A DNA stretch of 64,000 nt from Lachnospiraceae bacterium. GTDB lineage: Bacteria > Bacillota > Clostridia > Lachnospirales > Lachnospiraceae. The notes under the pieces are model-generated. The model was given only the letters and a program-made list of their open reading frames with translations, was not told the DNA's origin and ran no database searches. This document shows positions 17,993-29,967 of this stretch, in pieces. The translations under genes were made by a program, and so were the position numbers. The stretch is from the NCBI GenBank assembly GCA_017934175.1, contig JAGBKB010000047.1, positions 1-64,000 of the forward strand, written 5' to 3'. How positions within the stretch are numbered: the stretch's first letter is position 1; every line of letters begins with the position of its first letter.

Positions 17993-20900
17993 CTATTCTT
18001 CATCATCAGTGTTTTGAACTTTATATTCTTTTGCTTCATAAGATATGTTTTCTGGATTAATTTCAAATGTATCATCAGCCCCTTCATCATCATCATAGAA
18101 CTCTGTTGATATTGAAGTGTTTTGATAACATTTCATTCCTGTTCCTGTAGGTATAGTTCTACCAATAATAACATTTTCTTTTAATCCCTCAAGTTTATCA
18201 ATTTTTCCATTTATAGATGCTTCTGTAAGTACTCTTGTAGTTTCTTGGAATGAAGCCGCAGACAAGAATGAATCAGTAGTAAGAGATGCCTTCGTAATAC
18301 CTTTTAATTCTTCTTTGCCAACTGCTTCTTTCTTACCTTCTTTTCTCAATCTCTCATTTTCTTCTTCAAGTTCAACGATGTCAACGGCTGTATCAGGTAA
18401 GAACTTACTATCTCCAGCATCTACAATTAATTTCTTTCTCATCATTTGGCGAACAATCATTTCTATGTGTTTGTCATTGATTTCAACACCTTGTAATCTA
18501 TACACTCTTTGAACTTCTTTTAACAAATAGTCTTGAACTTTTCTCACACCTTGAATATTAAGTATATCATGTGGGTCTATTGAACCTTCAGTAAGTGGGT
18601 CACCTGCTTCTACTTTGTCGCCATCTTTTACTTTAAGAAGTGAACCAAATGGTATAAGATATGGTTTATTATTCAATGTCAACTTATCAGGTCCTATGAT
18701 TTGTATCTCTCTTTTAGTTCCATCTTCAGTAAGTTTTACTGTACCAGCATACTCTGTAACTATTGCCATACCTTTTGGTTTTCTTGCTTCAAATAATTCT
18801 TCTACACGAGGAAGACCTTGTGTTATATCTCCACCGGCAACACCACCAGTGTGGAAAGTTCTCATAGTAAGTTGTGTTCCTGGTTCACCGATTGATTGTG
18901 CTGCTATAACTCCGACAGCCTCACCAATACCTACAAGTTTTCCAGTAGCCATGTTTGCTCCGTAACAATGAGCACATATTCCTTTTTTAGATTTGCATGA
19001 GAGAACTGTTCTTATTTTTACAGTTTCTCTATTTGTCTTCTCTAATTCTTTAACAATCTTACTTGCGATTGATTTAGTTATTAAATTATTTGCTTCTATA
19101 ATAGTTTCGCCTGTTTCGCTATCTATAATAGTTTCAGCAACAACTCTTCCTGTAATTCTTTCTTTTAACTCTTCTATCTTTTCATTGCCATTATAGAATT
19201 TTCCTACTTCCATATAAGGTATATCTTTTCCATCATGGCAACAATCATCTTCTTTGATGATTAAGTCATGAGCAATATCTACAAGTCTTCTTGTAAGATA
19301 ACCTGAGTCTGCAGTTCTAAGTGCAGTATCTGAAAGTCCTTTTCTTGCTCCGTGTGCAGATAGGAAATACTCAAGAACATCAAGTCCTTGTCTAAAGTTT
19401 GACTTGATAGGAAGTTCTATAGTTTTACCAGTAGTACTTGCCATGAGACCTCTCATAGATGCAAGTTGCTTTATTTGTGCACGACTACCTCTGGCTCCTG
19501 AGTCTGCCATCATATATATATTGTTGAAAACTGAAAGACCTCTAAACAATTCTTCTTCTGCAAGTTTTTTATCAGTAGTTTCCCAAGTTGTGATTGTTTC
19601 ACGATATCTTTCATCTTCAGTAAGAAGACCACGGCGGAAGTTCTTACTTATAGCATCAACTGCATCTTCTGCTTCTGATATAAGTTTCTCTCTATTCTCT
19701 GGAACTTTTATATCATCTATAGAAACAGTCATAGCGGCTTTAGTACTATACTTATAACCGAGTTCTTTTATCTTATCAAGTATAATAGCGATTTTTTCAG
19801 GTCCGTGAATTTCCATAATTCTTTCAAGTAAACTCTTTAAGTCACCTTTCTTTATAAGTCCATTAATCTCAAGTAAGAATTCATTTTCTGGTTTTGTTCT
19901 ATCAATAAATCCTAAGTCCTGTGGAATAATTTCATTAAATATAAGTCTTCCTACTGTAGTTTCTATTATTCCTTTTACTAAATCACCTTTCTCATCTTTT
20001 CTGCCTATTTTAGATTCTACTCTTACTTTTATTCTTTCTTGTAAAGTAATTGCTTTATTTTCATATGCAAATAATGCTTCATCATATGACTTAAATAAAC
20101 GAACTATGCCAGTATTATTTGCTCTTTCTTGTGTAAGATAATAAATACCAAGAACCATATCTTGAGATGGCACTGCAACAACACCACCATCTGATGGTTT
20201 GAGTAAGTTATTGGTAGATAACATAAGGAATCTACTTTCTGCTTGTGCTTCAAGTGAAAGTGGAATGTGAATAGCCATCTGGTCACCATCAAAGTCAGCA
20301 TTAAATGCTGTACAAACAAGTGGGTGAAGTTTTATGGCTTTACCTTCTACAAGTATTGGTTCAAATGCTTGTATACCAAGTCTGTGAAGTGTCGGAGCAC
20401 GATTTAAAAGCACTGGATGGTCTTTTATAACATCTGCCAAGATATCCCAAACCTCATTTTCTTGTTTTTCAACTTTTCTCTTTGCATCACTTGTAGAATT
20501 AGCCAAACCTCTCTTCTCAAGTTCTCTCATAACATATGGCTTAAATAATTCTATAGCCATTTCTTTTGGAAGACCACATTGATATATTTTAAGTTCTGGT
20601 CCTACGACTATAACTGAACGACCTGAGAAGTCAACACGCTTACCAAGTAAGTTTTGTCTAAATCTTCCTTGCTTACCTTTAAGCATATCTGATAAAGATT
20701 TAAGTGCCTTGCTTCCTGGACCAGTAACTGCTCTTCCTCTTCTACCATTATCTATAAGTGCATCTACTGCCTCTTGAAGCATTCTCTTTTCATTTCTTAC
20801 AATGATTTCTGGCGTGCCAAGTTCAAGTAATTTTGCAAGACGATTATTTCTATTGATAATTCTTCTATATAAATCATTTAAATCTGATGTAGCAAATCTA

Positions 20901-21658
20901 CCACCATCAAGTTGAACCATAGGACGAAGGTCTGGTGGAAGAACTGGAAGAACTGTAAGTATCATCCACTCTGGGCGATTTCCAGACTTAATAAATGCTT
21001 CCACTACTTCAAGTCTCTTAACTATCTTTGCTCTCTTTTGAAGTTTAGCATCTACCAATTCATCTTTTAACTCTTTTTCTAGTGCATACAAATCTACATC
21101 GCAGAGCAACTCTCTGATTGCTTCTGCTCCCATACCAACTCTAAACTCGCCCTCGCCGTATTCTACAAGAGCACCTTGGTATTCTCTTTCAGTTAATACA
21201 TCTAATTTTTTTAGATTAGTTATGCCTGGGTCAAGCACAACATATGCTGCAAAGTAAAGTACCTTTTCAAGATTTCTTTGGCTCATATTAAGTATCAAAC
21301 CAATCCTTGAAGGAATACCTTTAAAATACCATATGTGAGATACTGGTGTAGCAAGTGTTATATGTCCTATACGGCTTCTTCTAACACTGCTCTTTGTAAC
21401 TTCTACACCACACTTATCACAAATTACACCCTTATATCTAATTTTCTTATACTTACCGCAGTGACATTCCCAGTCCTTTGTTGGTCCAAATATTCTTTCG
21501 CAATATAGACCATCCTTTTCAGGTTTTAAAGTTCTATAATTTATAGTTTCTGGTTTTTTTACTTCACCATGTGATTCTCTAAGAATCTTATCAGGAGAAC
21601 AAATTCCAATTCGTATTGCATCAAATTCAAGTGGCTTATAAGTTTCTTCTCTACTCAT
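17993..21658 (-). CDS. rpoC: DNA-directed RNA polymerase beta-prime subunit
   Basis: Catalytic subunit of RNA polymerase. The metal-binding motif [12 protein letters not shown] is intact. The N-terminal zinc finger ([11 protein letters not shown] and CDKCG) and the second cysteine set (near [13 protein letters not shown]) are present. I choose the ATG at 21658 (1221 residues) because a GGAGG lies about eight bases upstream; starts at 21682 or 21664 are too close to it or lie further inside rpoB. The chosen start overlaps the rpoB stop by 8 nt. Ends in an acidic tail. Confidence 0.97.
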   Translation of the reverse strand: MSREETYKPLEFDAIRIGICSPDKILRESHGEVKKPETINYRTLKPEKDGLYCERIFGPTKDWECHCGKYKKIRYKGVICDKCGVEVTKSSVRRSRIGHITLATPVSHIWYFKGIPSRIGLILNMSQRNLEKVLYFAAYVVLDPGITNLKKLDVLTEREYQGALVEYGEGEFRVGMGAEAIRELLCDVDLYALEKELKDELVDAKLQKRAKIVKRLEVVEAFIKSGNRPEWMILTVLPVLPPDLRPMVQLDGGRFATSDLNDLYRRIINRNNRLAKLLELGTPEIIVRNEKRMLQEAVDALIDNGRRGRAVTGPGSKALKSLSDMLKGKQGRFRQNLLGKRVDFSGRSVIVVGPELKIYQCGLPKEMAIELFKPYVMRELEKRGLANSTSDAKRKVEKQENEVWDILADVIKDHPVLLNRAPTLHRLGIQAFEPILVEGKAIKLHPLVCTAFNADFDGDQMAIHIPLSLEAQAESRFLMLSTNNLLKPSDGGVVAVPSQDMVLGIYYLTQERANNTGIVRLFKSYDEALFAYENKAITLQERIKVRVESKIGRKDEKGDLVKGIIETTVGRLIFNEIIPQDLGFIDRTKPENEFLLEINGLIKKGDLKSLLERIMEIHGPEKIAIILDKIKELGYKYSTKAAMTVSIDDIKVPENREKLISEAEDAVDAISKNFRRGLLTEDERYRETITTWETTDKKLAEEELFRGLSVFNNIYMMADSGARGSRAQIKQLASMRGLMASTTGKTIELPIKSNFRQGLDVLEYFLSAHGARKGLSDTALRTADSGYLTRRLVDIAHDLIIKEDDCCHDGKDIPYMEVGKFYNGNEKIEELKERITGRVVAETIIDSETGETIIEANNLITKSIASKIVKELEKTNRETVKIRTVLSCKSKKGICAHCYGANMATGKLVGIGEAVGVIAAQSIGEPGTQLTMRTFHTGGVAGGDITQGLPRVEELFEARKPKGMAIVTEYAGTVKLTEDGTKREIQIIGPDKLTLNNKPYLIPFGSLLKVKDGDKVEAGDPLTEGSIDPHDILNIQGVRKVQDYLLKEVQRVYRLQGVEINDKHIEMIVRQMMRKKLIVDAGDSKFLPDTAVDIVELEEENERLRKEGKKEAVGKEELKGITKASLTTDSFLSAASFQETTRVLTEASINGKIDKLEGLKENVIIGRTIPTGTGMKCYQNTSISTEFYDDDEGADDTFEINPENISYEAKEYKVQNTDDEE

Positions 21659-24600
21659 CACCATTTCCTCCCTCTTCATCAACTAATTTATTATTTTCTA
21701 CTTTTTGTATAAAGAATCCCTGTTCTTTTAATTCTTCTTCACTTGCATATCTCTTTTCAGAGCCTTCTATAAACTTTCTCATCTCTTCTCTTGGGTCATA
21801 TAAATTTTCAAGCATAGGAATCTCATTTCCTTTACTGTCAAGAACTGTTAAGTCAAGGCACAATGCTTGTAATTCTTTAAGAAGAACTTTGAAACTTTCT
21901 GGGACAGTAGGTTTTTGCATATTTTGACCTTTGATGATATTTTCATAATTCTTAACTCTTCCGACCATATCATCAGATTTTACTGTCAAAATCTCTTGTA
22001 ATGTATATGCTGCACCATATGCCTCAAGTGCCCAAACTTCCATTTCTCCAAATCTTTGTCCACCAAATTGTGCTTTTCCACCAAGTGGTTGTTGAGTAAC
22101 AAGTGAGTAAGGTCCTATTGACCTTGCGTGTATCTTATCATCTACTAAGTGGTGAAGTTTTAAGTAGTGCATAAATCCAATAGTGGTTGGTGAATCAAAG
22201 TACTCTCCAGTTCTACCATCACGAAGTAATACTTTTCCATCTCTACTTATTGGAACACCCTTCCATTCATCTCTATGCTCTAAGTGACTTCCTAAATATT
22301 TTATAACATCATCATTTAAAATATTTTCATATTTCTTTTTAAAATCTTCCCATTCAGTATTTACATAATCATTTGCTATCTCAAGAGTGTCTTGTATGTC
22401 TTTTTCATTTGCACCTTCAAATGTAGGAGTACAAATATCTATACCAAGAACTTTTGAAGCAAGACTTAAGTGAGTTTCAAGGATTTGTCCTATGTTCATA
22501 CGAGAAGGAACGCCAAGTGGGTTTAACACTATATCAAGTGGTCGACCATTTGGTAAATAAGGCATATCCTCAACTGGAAGTACTCTTGATACAACACCCT
22601 TATTTCCGTGACGACCTGCCATCTTGTCACCAACTGATATTTTTCTCTTTTGTGCTACATAAACTCTTACCTTTGTTGACACACCTGCAGGAACAGCATC
22701 TCCTGCTTTTCTTGTAAATACTCTTGTAGCAATAACAGTTCCGTATGCACCGTGAGGCATTCTAAGAGATGTATCTCTAAAGTCTTTTGCTTTTTCTTTA
22801 AATATTGCTCTTAAAAGTTTTTCTTCAGCAGTTAAGTCTTGTTCTCCTTTTGGAGTAAGTTTACCAACTAATATATCACCAGTTCTAACCTCTGCACCGA
22901 TTCTTATAATACCATCACTACCAAGATTAGCGAGTGTATCATTTGAAGTATTAGGTATATCATTTGTTATTTCTTCTGGTCCAAGTTTTGTATCTCTTGC
23001 TTCTACTTCATACTCTTCTATATGTATAGATGTATATACATCTTCTTTTACAAGTCTTTCACTTAAAAGAACAGCATCTTCATAGTTATATCCTTCCCAA
23101 GTCATAAATCCTATAAGTGGATTTTTACCAAGTGCAAGTTCACCTTTCTTTGTTGATGGACCATCTGCAATTATTTCTCCTGCTTTAACTTTTTGTCCTA
23201 CATCAACAATAGGTCTTTGGTTGTATGAGTTAGATTGGTTAGACCTGCTAAACTTAAGAAGTTGATACTCTTTTTTCTCTCCATTGTCTGATTTTATCTT
23301 TATAGTTTTTGCATCAACATATGTTACTGTTCCATCAATATCCGAATGTACACATACACCTGAATCATATGCTGCTTTTGCTTCCATACCAGTTCCTACT
23401 GCTGCAGATTCAGTAATCATAAGTGGCACGGCTTGACGCTGCATGTTTGAACCCATAAGTGCACGAGTTGGGTCATCATTTTGAAGGAATGGTATCATAT
23501 TTGTCGCTACTGAATACACCATTCTTGGAGATACATCCATGTAATCTATTTCTTGTTTTCTATAAAGTGAAGTTTCTTCTTTATATCTACCTGAAACATT
23601 TGCATTTTTAAAATGTCTGTCCTCATCAAGTGGTTCATTTGCTTGAGCAACCCTATAATTATCTTCTTCATCTGCTGTCATATATACTATATTTTCAGGT
23701 TTACCCTCTGGTACTATTGGGTTTGTTGGGTCAGTTGTTTTATCAACTTTGATAAATGGTGCTTCAATGAAACCATATTTATTTATTCTTGCATAAGTTG
23801 CAAGTGAGTTAATAAGTCCGATGTTTGGTCCTTCAGGAGTCTCTATAGGGCACACTCTTCCATAGTGAGTATAGTGAACGTCACGAACTTCAAATCCGGC
23901 TCTCTCTCTACTTATACCACCTGGTCCAAGAGCAGAAAGTCTTCTCTTGTGAGTTAATTCTGAAAGTGGATTATTTTGGTCCATAAATTGTGAAAGTTGT
24001 GATGAACCAAAGAACTCTTTGATAACAGCAGACACTGGTTTAGTATTGATAAGTGCTTGTATAGTCATCTCATCAACTTGCACAGCAACCATCTTCTCTC
24101 TAACTACTCTTTCAAGTCTTGATAGTCCCATACGATATTGATTTTGTAAAAGTTCTCCGACTGCTCTTATTCTTCTATTTCCAAGGTGGTCTATATCATC
24201 AGTGTTGCCCACACCTTTTGATAAATGACAAAAATAATTAATAGATGCAAATATATCTTCTCTTGTAACATGCTTTGGTACGAGTTCAAGTGACCTATCT
24301 GCAATAGTTTCAAGTAATGCTTCTTTACCTGCTTTCTTATTTTTATTTTCATCTAATATTTCTTTTAGCACTGGGTAATAAACTAATTCAGATATACCCA
24401 TGCTATCCCACTCTTCATCTTTTACACCTTTTACATATGCATTTATATCAACCATCATTGAAGATAATATTTTTTGTGGTTCTTCTTGTCCCTCTACTTT
24501 TATAAATACAAAAGGTGTAGCAGCATTTTGTAAATTTGTTGCTATTTCTTCATCAATCTTTGTTCCTTTTTTATATACTTCTCCAGTTAATTCATCAATT

Positions 24601-25499
24601 GTATCTTTTGCTAATGTCTGTCCTAATAATCTATATTTGAAATGGAGTTTTTTATTATATTTGTAACGTCCAGCACGACCTAAATCATATCTCTTTGGGT
24701 CAAAAAGAGAATTCTTGAAAAGTGATTCACAGGCATCTACTGAAAGTTGCTCTCCTGGTCTTATCTTTCTATAAAGTTCTATTATACCTCTGTCGTGATT
24801 TCTTTCATCTTCTGGTTCTTTTTCCATAGATGCTCGAAGATATTTTTCTTCACCAAATAAATCTATTATGTCATCATCAGTAGAAAGTCCGAGTGCACGA
24901 AGGAAAACTGTGATAGGAACTTTTCTTGTTCTATCTACTCTTGCCCACATAATATCATTTGCATCTGAATCATACTCTATCCAAGCACCACGGTTTGGTA
25001 TGAGTGTAGATGAATAAAGTTTATTACCAATCTTGTCACGATTCATCTCATAATAGATACCAGGGCTTCTTACCATTTGCGAAACAACAACTCTTTCTGC
25101 TCCATTTATGATAAATGAACCATTTGGAGTCATAGCAGGCAAATCACTCATATAGATTTCGTGCTCTACAACTTCATTTTTTTCCTTCTTTACAAGTCTA
25201 AATCTTGCATACAAAGGAAAAGCATAAGTAGCATTTCTTTGCTTACACTCTTCTCTATCATATTTAGTATCTTCATTTTTAAGTTTTACACTTACAAACT
25301 CAAGTTTAATTTTGCCAGTAGGGTCTTCGATAGGGAATACATCTTTAAATACTTCAGTTAAACCTCTTGTAATAAACCACACATAAGATTGTTGCTGAAT
25401 GTCAATAAGATTGGGCATATCCTTGACTTCTTCTCTTTGTGAAAAGTTCATTCTAAGGTTTTTTCCAGACATCGCTGGATGCATCTTACTTGCTTTCAT
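21651..25499 (-). CDS. rpoB: DNA-directed RNA polymerase beta subunit
   Basis: The 1282-residue beta subunit. The rifampicin region is visible ([17 protein letters not shown], then [12 protein letters not shown]) and carries the residues usual for a sensitive enzyme, as do the conserved blocks [11 protein letters not shown] and [17 protein letters not shown] at 25502 directly precedes the ATG at 25499, which I prefer; GGAGG is 10 nt upstream. It is not preceded by rplJ-rplL. Instead it has its own promoter and faces a divergent small membrane-protein gene. Confidence 0.97.
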   Translation of the reverse strand: MKASKMHPAMSGKNLRMNFSQREEVKDMPNLIDIQQQSYVWFITRGLTEVFKDVFPIEDPTGKIKLEFVSVKLKNEDTKYDREECKQRNATYAFPLYARFRLVKKEKNEVVEHEIYMSDLPAMTPNGSFIINGAERVVVSQMVRSPGIYYEMNRDKIGNKLYSSTLIPNRGAWIEYDSDANDIMWARVDRTRKVPITVFLRALGLSTDDDIIDLFGEEKYLRASMEKEPEDERNHDRGIIELYRKIRPGEQLSVDACESLFKNSLFDPKRYDLGRAGRYKYNKKLHFKYRLLGQTLAKDTIDELTGEVYKKGTKIDEEIATNLQNAATPFVFIKVEGQEEPQKILSSMMVDINAYVKGVKDEEWDSMGISELVYYPVLKEILDENKNKKAGKEALLETIADRSLELVPKHVTREDIFASINYFCHLSKGVGNTDDIDHLGNRRIRAVGELLQNQYRMGLSRLERVVREKMVAVQVDEMTIQALINTKPVSAVIKEFFGSSQLSQFMDQNNPLSELTHKRRLSALGPGGISRERAGFEVRDVHYTHYGRVCPIETPEGPNIGLINSLATYARINKYGFIEAPFIKVDKTTDPTNPIVPEGKPENIVYMTADEEDNYRVAQANEPLDEDRHFKNANVSGRYKEETSLYRKQEIDYMDVSPRMVYSVATNMIPFLQNDDPTRALMGSNMQRQAVPLMITESAAVGTGMEAKAAYDSGVCVHSDIDGTVTYVDAKTIKIKSDNGEKKEYQLLKFSRSNQSNSYNQRPIVDVGQKVKAGEIIADGPSTKKGELALGKNPLIGFMTWEGYNYEDAVLLSERLVKEDVYTSIHIEEYEVEARDTKLGPEEITNDIPNTSNDTLANLGSDGIIRIGAEVRTGDILVGKLTPKGEQDLTAEEKLLRAIFKEKAKDFRDTSLRMPHGAYGTVIATRVFTRKAGDAVPAGVSTKVRVYVAQKRKISVGDKMAGRHGNKGVVSRVLPVEDMPYLPNGRPLDIVLNPLGVPSRMNIGQILETHLSLASKVLGIDICTPTFEGANEKDIQDTLEIANDYVNTEWEDFKKKYENILNDDVIKYLGSHLEHRDEWKGVPISRDGKVLLRDGRTGEYFDSPTTIGFMHYLKLHHLVDDKIHARSIGPYSLVTQQPLGGKAQFGGQRFGEMEVWALEAYGAAYTLQEILTVKSDDMVGRVKNYENIIKGQNMQKPTVPESFKVLLKELQALCLDLTVLDSKGNEIPMLENLYDPREEMRKFIEGSEKRYASEEELKEQGFFIQKVENNKLVDEEGGNGDE

Positions 25500-25583
25500 C
25501 AAATAAAAACCTCCAAATATTTATGTTTTTAAACATTTTTATTGCACATAAAAACTATGGCACCCTCAGGTGTCGTGTTATGC

Positions 25584-25612
25584 ATTTTAGCACAATTTTT
25601 TGCAAAAATCAA
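25584..25612 (-). promoter_or_regulatory. Promoter of rpoBC
   Basis: On the minus strand, TTGATT (25607-25612) and TAAAAT (25584-25589) are 17 bases apart, with an extended TGC before the -10. The leader of about 80 nt contains a short CACC/GGTG hairpin followed by a T-rich stretch near 25548-25577, which might attenuate transcription. Confidence 0.75.
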
Positions 25613-25643
25613 GCATTTTGTTAGCATATTGTTAATATAATTA

Positions 25644-25673
25644 TTGCTATTTTAATGTAAAATAAGTTATAAT
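25644..25673 (+). promoter_or_regulatory. Promoter of the divergent small membrane-protein gene
   Basis: TTGCTA (25644-25649) and a consensus TATAAT (25668-25673) with an 18-base spacer point at the plus-strand gene at 25703. Confidence 0.7.
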
Positions 25674-25702
25674 TTTCCCACATTGAATTTAGGAGATGAA
25701 CG

Positions 25703-26143
25703 ATGTTTTTAGCAGTAAATGTATGGCAAATTGTTTTAATCGTACTTGCTGTTATAGCCGTAATACTTGTTATTTTATACTTTGTAGGCTCAAAATTACA
25801 GGCAAAACAAGCAAATACTGAAAAAACAATGAAGCAAATGTCCATGGTTGTATCTCTACTTGTTTTAAGCAAAGACAAACTTCACATCAAAGATTCAGGT
25901 CTTATGAAACAAGTTCAAGATGCTATACCAGCATATATGAGATGGAGAAAGTTCCCTATAGTAAAGGCACGTATTATTAAAGCCAATATAGCAGGTGGGG
26001 CACAAGTTATGAGTTTTATCTGTGACCCTAAAGTATTTAAAGTAATGCCTGTAAAAACTGAAGTAAAAGTTACTATAGCAGGAATCTATATCACAAAATT
26101 ACACTCAGCAAAGGGTGTTGATTTATCAAAACTCAATAAATAA
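25703..26143 (+). CDS. Small conserved membrane protein of unknown function
   Basis: A 146-residue protein with one N-terminal membrane helix (about 8-28), then a short basic helical stretch and a compact C-terminal domain ending in IYITKLHSAKG. I recognise similar hypothetical proteins in Lachnospiraceae but know no function. It is one of only two protein-coding stretches I accept on the plus strand (this is the only certain one), with its own promoter, a clear AGGAG site and a strong terminator. The cytoplasmic domain follows the helix if the positive-inside rule holds. Divergent from rpoB. Confidence 0.85.
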   Translation: MFLAVNVWQIVLIVLAVIAVILVILYFVGSKLQAKQANTEKTMKQMSMVVSLLVLSKDKLHIKDSGLMKQVQDAIPAYMRWRKFPIVKARIIKANIAGGAQVMSFICDPKVFKVMPVKTEVKVTIAGIYITKLHSAKGVDLSKLNK

Positions 26144-26171
26144 GTACTATTTTATTTACCTTTACATAAAT

Positions 26172-26203
26172 AAAAAAGCGGTCTTACCAGCCGCTTTTTT
26201 TCA
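26172..26203 (+). terminator. Strong bidirectional terminator
   Basis: AAAAAAGCGG and CCGCTTTTTTT form a stem flanked by A and T tracts on both sides. It serves the plus-strand small membrane gene and, read in reverse, the minus-strand lipoprotein gene that ends at 26234. Confidence 0.9.
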
Positions 26204-26233
26204 TTAGCAATATATTTAATGAAATTTTATAAA

Positions 26234-27334
26234 TTAATTCAATGTCGAAAATGATTTGTAATCTATTTGTGCCTTTTTACCAAATCTCTCTTCAAATTCA
26301 TTATATTCTTCTTCTGTTATGCTTTCATAGTGTTCTACATCATATGACTTAAACCAAGGATTCTTTTCATCTGTGTATCCATCATATTTATATGCAATCT
26401 GTAAAAATAATTCAGTAGAATTACTTGTCAAATTATAAATATTTACTCCTGATTCATTTGCACCATTTGAATACTCATTTCTTATTAATCCACCATCAAG
26501 TATAAAATATCTATTTCTGTCCCATCCACTTGCTACATGTGCAACTTTTCTATCAACCATAGTATAAATATCATAAACTATACCTTGATACTCTCCATCT
26601 CCTATCTCACCTATAAGAAGTTCTTCTATTCCATCTATGTTTATGTCTTTATAGCAATATCCAACTTTTGATAAAGAGTCGTTAGATGTTGAAATAATAT
26701 TATACATAGTGCTCATATTTTCTGACTCAAGTTTTGTTGCATCCCATCCTTCTTTTATAGCAGTCAAATGTTTATCTAAAACATCTTTATAAAGATTTTC
26801 ACCTTTAGTTCCTGCACCTACTGAAACTTTTTCTCCATTATTGCCACAAGTAGTTCCTGCTATTTCATATCTTGCATCATACATACTCTTATACTTCTCT
26901 GGCATTTCTAAAATAGTTCCATCATTACTAAAGCCAAATTGTGATTCTGTTGGATAAGATATAATGATATCATACACCTTACCACTATTTAATGTAAGTT
27001 CACCAACTTTTTCTGTTGGTCCTCCTGAATAGTCATTAGCATTTTCAAATGCTTGGATACCAAATACCCATCCTGGGTTACCCTTCTCTTTTGACTCTTT
27101 ATCATAAATATTTATTGTGTGTTCATTTACTTCTGTATCATAGAGCCCATCAAATCTCTGTGGCATATCAATTTTAAATAATTCATTTGATAAAACTGGT
27201 GCTTTATTATCTGATGCTACATTTGTTGTCTCTACCACATTACTTGTTTCATTAACTTTTGATGTAGGAGAACAAGATACTGTAAAAATTGCTACCCCCA
27301 ATAATAATCCTAAAAAACTAACTCTTTGTTTCAT
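26234..27334 (-). CDS. Lipoprotein of unknown function
   Basis: A secreted lipoprotein of 366 residues: basic start, hydrophobic segment and lipobox ending VSC at about residue 21, then a Ser/Thr/Asn-rich linker. The C-terminal part contains DINIDGIEELLIGEIGDG, a motif common in clostridial extracellular proteins, and an ILDGGLIRNEYSNG stretch. I do not recognise a specific function. The start at 27334 has a GGAAA site; an upstream in-frame ATG at 27373 lies inside the post-livF hairpin region and would spoil the signal peptide. It may be co-transcribed with the liv genes by read-through. Confidence 0.75.
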   Translation of the reverse strand: MKQRVSFLGLLLGVAIFTVSCSPTSKVNETSNVVETTNVASDNKAPVLSNELFKIDMPQRFDGLYDTEVNEHTINIYDKESKEKGNPGWVFGIQAFENANDYSGGPTEKVGELTLNSGKVYDIIISYPTESQFGFSNDGTILEMPEKYKSMYDARYEIAGTTCGNNGEKVSVGAGTKGENLYKDVLDKHLTAIKEGWDATKLESENMSTMYNIISTSNDSLSKVGYCYKDINIDGIEELLIGEIGDGEYQGIVYDIYTMVDRKVAHVASGWDRNRYFILDGGLIRNEYSNGANESGVNIYNLTSNSTELFLQIAYKYDGYTDEKNPWFKSYDVEHYESITEEEYNEFEERFGKKAQIDYKSFSTLN

Positions 27335-27366
27335 AACATTTCCTTTCTTTTTATACTCATTATTAT

Positions 27367-27387
27367 GGGGCAAATATAATTTGCCCC
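27367..27387 (-). terminator. Stop-proximal hairpin after livF
   Basis: A 9-bp stem GGGGCAAAT/ATTTGCCCC lies about a dozen bases after the livF stop. No T tract follows, so it could define an mRNA 3' end by processing rather than simple intrinsic termination. Confidence 0.5.
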
Positions 27388-27399
27388 TAAAAAAGTAAA

Positions 27400-28104
27400 C
27401 TATTTTTTCTTACCCAAGTACGCTTCCTTAATACTTTCATTTTCAAGCAACTCTTTTCCTAAACCTTCCATAGTTATCTTTCCTGTCTCAAGAACATATG
27501 CTTTATTTGCTATTCTTAAAGCCATATTTGCATTTTGCTCTATAAGAAGAATAGTAACTCCTTCACTATTAATTTCTTGTATAATTTTAAATATATCTTG
27601 AACAACAAGAGGTGCAAGACCAAGCGATGGTTCATCAAGCATCATAATTTTAGGTCTACTCATAAGAGACCTTGCAACTGCAAGCATCTGCTGTTCACCA
27701 CCAGATAAAGTTCCTGCAAGTTGCTTTTTTCTTTCTCTCAATATAGGAAATAATTTATAGCATCTCTCTATGTCATTTGTTAAATCATCACTTCTTAAAT
27801 ATGCACCTATTCTTATGTTTTCAAGTACAGTCATATCTGGGAAAACTCTTCTTCCCTCTGGGCAAAGTGTTATTCCCATCTTAACTATGTCTGAAGAATT
27901 AATTTTTGTGATGTCAACTCCTTCAAATTCTATACTGCCAGATGTTGGTTTTACTATTCCAGAAATTGTTCTAAGTGTAGTACTTTTTCCAGCACCATTA
28001 CTCCCTATAAGAGTAACTATCTCTCCCTCTTTTACTTCAAAACTAATTCCTTTAACTGCCTCAATACCACCAAAATTAACTTTTAAATTATTCACTTTAA
28101 GCAT
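27400..28104 (-). CDS. livF: Branched-chain amino-acid ABC transporter ATP-binding protein LivF
   Basis: Second ATPase of the Liv importer, 234 residues. Walker A GSNGAGKST, signature LSGGEQQMLA and Walker B IMMLDEPSLGLAP are intact; the AP after LGL is typical of LivF. I take the ATG at 28104, which overlaps the livG stop by 8 nt and has a GGGGG-rich site; a TTG at 28113 is the other option. Last gene of the livJHMGF cluster. Confidence 0.93.
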   Translation of the reverse strand: MLKVNNLKVNFGGIEAVKGISFEVKEGEIVTLIGSNGAGKSTTLRTISGIVKPTSGSIEFEGVDITKINSSDIVKMGITLCPEGRRVFPDMTVLENIRIGAYLRSDDLTNDIERCYKLFPILRERKKQLAGTLSGGEQQMLAVARSLMSRPKIMMLDEPSLGLAPLVVQDIFKIIQEINSEGVTILLIEQNANMALRIANKAYVLETGKITMEGLGKELLENESIKEAYLGKKK

Positions 28105-28864
28105 AATCTTCAACCCCCAAATAAGCCTTTATAACATGTGGGTTATTTTGTATTTCATCTGGATTTCCTTTTGCAATAAGTTTGCCAAAATCGATAACAT
28201 ATATCCTATCAGAAATATCCATAACTAAATCCATATGATGTTCTATAAGAAGTATTGTAAGACCAAAGTCATCTCTTATCTTTCTTATATAACTTGTAAG
28301 TTCCATAGTCTCTTGTGGATTCATACCTGCTGCAGGTTCATCAAGCAATAGAAGTGTTGGTTTTGTAGCAAGTGCTCTCGCAATCTCAAGTCTTCTTTGT
28401 ATACCATAAGGAAGACTACTTGCTATATCATATCTATATTTATATAAATCTTGTGATTCAAGAAGTACTTTTACTTCTTCTCTCATATCAAGTTCTTGTT
28501 GTCTATTAATTCTAAAAGTACTTGTAAAAATATTATCGTTATATCTTAAATGCACTGCAATTAACACATTTTCAAACACTGTCAAGTCTTTAAAAAGTCT
28601 TATATTTTGAAATGTTCTTGCTATGCCTCTCTTTGTAATCTCTTCTGGCTCTTTATTTAAAATTGATTTTCCAATATATTCTATATTGCCACTTGTTGGT
28701 GTGTATATTCCTGTTATACAGTTAAATGCTGTAGTCTTGCCAGCACCATTTGGTCCAATAATTGCTACTATCTCATGATTATTAACTTCTAAATTAAGAG
28801 AATCTATTGCCTTTAGTCCACCAAACTGCATAGTCATATCAGTAAGTTTAAGTATATTTTCCAT
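28097..28864 (-). CDS. livG: Branched-chain amino-acid ABC transporter ATP-binding protein LivG
   Basis: First ATPase of the Liv importer, 255 residues. Walker A is GPNGAGKTT, the signature-equivalent region is LPYGIQRRLEIARAL, and Walker B with the LivG-type end is LLLLDEPAAGMNPQE. The start shares a base with the livM stop (TAATG). The pair LivG/LivF would power the LivH/LivM channel. Confidence 0.93.
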   Translation of the reverse strand: MENILKLTDMTMQFGGLKAIDSLNLEVNNHEIVAIIGPNGAGKTTAFNCITGIYTPTSGNIEYIGKSILNKEPEEITKRGIARTFQNIRLFKDLTVFENVLIAVHLRYNDNIFTSTFRINRQQELDMREEVKVLLESQDLYKYRYDIASSLPYGIQRRLEIARALATKPTLLLLDEPAAGMNPQETMELTSYIRKIRDDFGLTILLIEHHMDLVMDISDRIYVIDFGKLIAKGNPDEIQNNPHVIKAYLGVEDYA

Positions 28865-29955
28865 TATGCTTTACCCTCCTTCCTGATATCTTGAGATTTT
28901 TTTGCCTTCTTTAACATGATGAACTCATTAAATGATAATTCTCGCCCACCAATCAAACCTTTTCTAAAGAAAAGAACTACTACCATAAGTAAAATTGAGA
29001 ATATAACCATTCTAAATCCTGGTTTGAAAAGTGGTATCTCGACACCTGCTATTGCAAATGGCTCATCAAAGAATCTAAGAAGTTCCTTTCCAGCAGTTAC
29101 AAAAAATGCACCCACTATAGAACCAGTAATAGAACCTATACCGCCAAGTACAACTATAAGTAATATGTCATATGTAAGTGTTATGCTAAATGTCTTGCTA
29201 TCTATTGACCTCATAAACATAGCAAGAAGTCCTCCACCTACTCCAGTAAAAAATGATGAAACCACAAATGACAATTCTTTTGTCTTAAATATATTTATAC
29301 CAACAGACCTTGCTGCTATTTCATCTTCTCTTATTGCTTTAAAATCTCTACCAGTAGATGAATTAATTATCAAAATCATAATAATAATTAAAACTAATGA
29401 ATAAGCAAAGCATTCAAGCGAACTCTTAAATCCAGGAATAGATTTAAGACCGTAAGAACCATTTGTTATCTTATCCATCATAGGAGAAGCAATTACTGCT
29501 CTTATTATTTCTGAAAATCCAAGTGTGGCTATAGCAAGATAATCACTTTTTAACTTTAAAACTGGTATACCGATAAGTGCTGCAAATACTGCTGCTACCA
29601 CACCACCTAAAATTAGTGCCACTGGAATAGGAACGACAGCATTTTCAAGTGCAGGCAATATACCATTCATGTAGTAAACATTTGGTCTTACATTTGCTGG
29701 TATAGTAAGTATTGCTGTTGTATAAGCGCCAAGTGCCATAAATCCAGCCTGTCCGAGTGAAAAAAGACCCGTAAATCCAGTTACTATGTTCATAGACAAA
29801 GCGACCACTGCATATACAAGTGATTTTTCAATAATTGATATAGCATAGTTATATTCAAACTTATTCATATCTAAAAATACTAATGCTATAGCACTTACAA
29901 CTATTATTGCCAGATATAAAAGAAGGTCTACATCTATTCTATCTTTAAATTTCAT
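28864..29955 (-). CDS. livM: Branched-chain amino-acid ABC transporter permease LivM
   Basis: Integral membrane permease of 363 residues with about nine hydrophobic segments. Motifs typical of LivM are GFTGLFSLGQAGFMALGAY near residue 65, LKLKSDYLAIATLGFSEI and the coupling region AIREDEIAARSVGIN. A GGGAGG site precedes the start. Forms the channel with LivH. Confidence 0.93.
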   Translation of the reverse strand: MKFKDRIDVDLLLYLAIIVVSAIALVFLDMNKFEYNYAISIIEKSLVYAVVALSMNIVTGFTGLFSLGQAGFMALGAYTTAILTIPANVRPNVYYMNGILPALENAVVPIPVALILGGVVAAVFAALIGIPVLKLKSDYLAIATLGFSEIIRAVIASPMMDKITNGSYGLKSIPGFKSSLECFAYSLVLIIIMILIINSSTGRDFKAIREDEIAARSVGINIFKTKELSFVVSSFFTGVGGGLLAMFMRSIDSKTFSITLTYDILLIVVLGGIGSITGSIVGAFFVTAGKELLRFFDEPFAIAGVEIPLFKPGFRMVIFSILLMVVVLFFRKGLIGGRELSFNEFIMLKKAKKSQDIRKEGKA

Positions 29956-29967
29956 ATCATTACCTCC

